64,000 nucleotides of DNA from Thermocatellispora tengchongensis (GTDB lineage Bacteria; Actinomycetota; Actinomycetes; Streptosporangiales; Streptosporangiaceae), in the NCBI RefSeq assembly GCF_014202315.1, contig NZ_JACHGN010000005.1, forward strand, positions 186,001 through 250,000, given 5' to 3'. The notes under the pieces are model-generated. The model worked only from the letters and a program-made list of their open reading frames with translations. It was not told where the DNA came from and did no database searches. The position numbers and the translations under genes are program-made. Positions 62,386 through 64,000 of this stretch are shown piece by piece (within the stretch, counting starts at the first letter, position 1; the number at the start of each line of letters is the position of its first letter).

Positions 62386-63690
62386 CTAAACGCTATCGGC
62401 GCTCCGGGCCGCCTCGGCGAGCAAGTCCAGGGTCAGCGCGGCGGACCAGGAGAAGTCGCGGCAGCCGCGCCCGCTGCCGTCGAAGGGGTCGAAGCACTCG
62501 CGGAAGCCGCCCTGGCGTACCAGCCTGAGGGTGCCGGCCTGGAGCGTGTGGGCCAGTTCGTCCAGGCCGTGCACCAGCGCCGCGTGCCGGATCAGCCAGT
62601 TGGTGTTCACCCACGACGGGCCGCGCCAGTAGCGGGACCGGTCGAACTGCGGGGCCCTGATCTCGCAGCTCGGCACCGGGTAGCCGGTGGCGGCCATGAA
62701 CCGCGCCGACTCCAGCGTGGCGACGAGCGCGGTGACCAGGTCGCCCGGGAGCCCGGGGTCGAGCAGCGGCCCGAACGACCCCACGGTGGCGACCGGGATC
62801 AGCCGGTTCGCCCGCAGGTCGCGGGCGTGGAACAGGCCGTCCCACAGCCGGGCGGCGAGCGCGCGCCTGATCCGGTCGGCCAGCTCGCGCTGCGGGCGCG
62901 GGTCCTCCCCCACCACCGCGGCCAGCTCGGCCAGCGCCTCGCAGGACGCCACCCAGATCCCGTTGAACAGCGGGTCCTCGACGGCGAAGGGGTGGTCGCG
63001 CTTGAGGTAGGCCGGGTCGTAGCCGGAGTCGCGATAGCGCAGCGCCAGCCACACGTACCGGTCGTGGTGGTTGTCGGGATGCCGGTCGGGCAGCTCCTCG
63101 CGGTGGTAGGCATACCGGACGGCGGGCAGCGCCTCCAGCGGCGCGTCCCAGGACGGGCTGTCGTCCATGCCCGACTCCCAGGGGTGCACGATCGCCGCCA
63201 GGCCCTCGCCGCCCAGGTCGCGCGCCGTCTCCAGGTAGCGGTGCTGCGCCACCAGCCTGGGGTAGATCCAGCGTACGAACTCCTCCGCCTCGCCAGCGTC
63301 GCGCGCGTGCCGCCACAGCCACCGCACCGCGAGCGCGTGCAGCGGCGGCTGGGTCAGCCCCGAAGTGGGCAGCGCCCGGGGCGCGTCGCCGCACTCCTGC
63401 GAGCGCCACACGCCGGGCCCGGGGAAGTATCCGCCCGTGGCGCTGTGGAAGACGATGTGCGGCACCATGCCCGTACGCCACTGCCCGGCGAACAGGTTGC
63501 GCAGCTCGGCCCGCGCCCGGGCGGGGTTGGCACGTGCCAGGCCGATGGCGACGAACGCGGAGTCCAGGCTCCACTGGTGCGGGTACAGCCCGGGGGCGGG
63601 CACGGTTCCCGCACCCGTCCAGTTCGCGTCGAGCACGGCCTGTGCCTCGCGCCCGAGCGCGGCGTCGTCCACGGCCGGCCGCGCCTCCAT
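62386..63690 (-). CDS. MGH1-like glycoside hydrolase (glucosylglycerate/trehalase-like)
   Basis: A 434-residue cytosolic (alpha/alpha)6-barrel glycosidase. Landmarks: LYPHQWSLDSAFVAIGLARA, FPGPGVWRSQECG, HPWESGMDDSPSWD (with acidic catalytic positions), and YWRGPSWVNTNWLIRHA. These match mannosyl- and glucosylglycerate hydrolases more than trehalases. There is no signal peptide. Its product may recycle compatible-solute or polysaccharide precursors. It is the second member of this fold in the window; the other, at 13.6 kb, is secreted. Confidence 0.88.
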   Translation of the reverse strand: MEARPAVDDAALGREAQAVLDANWTGAGTVPAPGLYPHQWSLDSAFVAIGLARANPARARAELRNLFAGQWRTGMVPHIVFHSATGGYFPGPGVWRSQECGDAPRALPTSGLTQPPLHALAVRWLWRHARDAGEAEEFVRWIYPRLVAQHRYLETARDLGGEGLAAIVHPWESGMDDSPSWDAPLEALPAVRYAYHREELPDRHPDNHHDRYVWLALRYRDSGYDPAYLKRDHPFAVEDPLFNGIWVASCEALAELAAVVGEDPRPQRELADRIRRALAARLWDGLFHARDLRANRLIPVATVGSFGPLLDPGLPGDLVTALVATLESARFMAATGYPVPSCEIRAPQFDRSRYWRGPSWVNTNWLIRHAALVHGLDELAHTLQAGTLRLVRQGGFRECFDPFDGSGRGCRDFSWSAALTLDLLAEAARSADSV

Positions 63691-63828
63691 CAGATGTACA
63701 TACCCCCGCCCCGCCCACTCTCACCTGCGGCGGCGTCGCAGCCGGCGCCCGAACGGGCCGGGGCCGGTCTCCGGAGTTGTCCCGGTGACCGGCCCCAACG
63801 GCCTCACATATCCGTCAAGCCTGATATC

Positions 63829-64000
63829 TCAGTCAAGATAGTCGCGCAGCATCTGGGCCCGCGTCGGATGGCGCAGCTTGGCGAGGGTCTTGGACTCGAT
63901 CTGGCGGATGCGCTCCCTTGTCACGCCGAACTCGCGTCCGACCTCCTCAAGCGTCCGGGGGTGGCCGTCGGAGAGGCCGAAGCGCAACTGGATGATGCGC
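63829..64000 (-). CDS. hrdB: Principal RNA polymerase sigma factor, 3' end (HrdB/RpoD-like)
   Basis: The last 56 codons are inside the window and run off the right edge. They encode region 4: [40 protein letters not shown] and [14 protein letters not shown], essentially identical to principal sigma factors of actinomycetes. The stop is TGA at 63829-63831. The gene is too short here to appear as a long frame, but the match is unmistakable. Confidence 0.95.
   Translation of the reverse strand, partial: RIIQLRFGLSDGHPRTLEEVGREFGVTRERIRQIESKTLAKLRHPTRAQMLRDYLD

Overview
The window is a very GC-rich (about 72-75% by eye) actinobacterial chromosome segment. The evidence is the codon bias (third positions almost always G or C), many GTG starts with GGAGG-type ribosome sites, ATGA/GTGA stop-start overlaps within operons, and gene families typical of filamentous actinomycetes: an LAL-type LuxR regulator, PucR, CYP102, a bacterial nitric oxide synthase, a family 1 encapsulin, and the end of a principal (HrdB-like) sigma gene. 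A member of the Streptosporangiales or a related order is my guess; the sequence alone does not settle it. No insertion sequence, prophage, CRISPR array or plasmid origin was recognised.

Layout. 1-5.2 kb: the end of a leucyl aminopeptidase gene, an NmrA-like protein, a secreted trypsin-like protease, a RibD-C reductase and an SDR. 5.3-13.2 kb (minus strand): one compact catabolic operon with an ABM-fold protein, a ribose-type ABC importer (binding protein, ATPase, permease), a degenerate hydantoinase/oxoprolinase-like protein, a DUF917 protein and a PucR regulator. 13.2-21.4 kb: a 26-bp tandem repeat, a secreted multidomain glycosidase, a CPBP protease, an ECF sigma factor with a fused zinc-finger and low-complexity tail, a VOC protein and an L,D-transpeptidase. 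21.6-24.3 kb: an encapsulin shell gene, its DyP peroxidase cargo with a C-terminal targeting peptide, and a FetB-like permease, all on one strand. 25.1-29.3 kb: a NarL-type two-component pair and a TetR/P450 operon. 29.3-36.2 kb: TPP riboswitch-thiC, a secreted protein, a hydrolase coupled to a 1160-residue LAL regulator. 36.5-42.4 kb: a self-sufficient CYP102 P450 divergent from its TetR gene, a phosphoesterase, and a NERD-pseudokinase. 42.5-50.8 kb: a sugar oxidoreductase/isomerase/GntR set, an M48 protease, an orphan BtrH-like protein, small membrane proteins and a PLP enzyme. 50.8-59.5 kb: galK, an enoyl-CoA hydratase and the guanidine operon, then an M14 carboxypeptidase. 59.6-64 kb: nitric oxide synthase, tRNA-Asn, small proteins, a cytosolic glycosidase and the principal sigma factor gene.

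The strongest system-level observation is at 52.8-56.84 kb. A leader carrying the conserved blocks of the guanidine-I (ykkC) aptamer precedes a ureohydrolase that would usually be labelled agmatinase, followed by a nitrate/taurine-type ABC importer, with every gene overlapping the next by 4 bp. This argues for guanidine import and hydrolysis, with no nickel-chaperone genes beside it. Secondary points are the fetB-DyP-encapsulin linkage, the hydantoin-type operon with a degraded hydantoinase paralogue, a NERD-pseudokinase fusion, and a recurrent pattern of in-frame low-complexity expansions in otherwise ordinary proteins (aminopeptidase, histidine kinase, sigma factor, LAL regulator).
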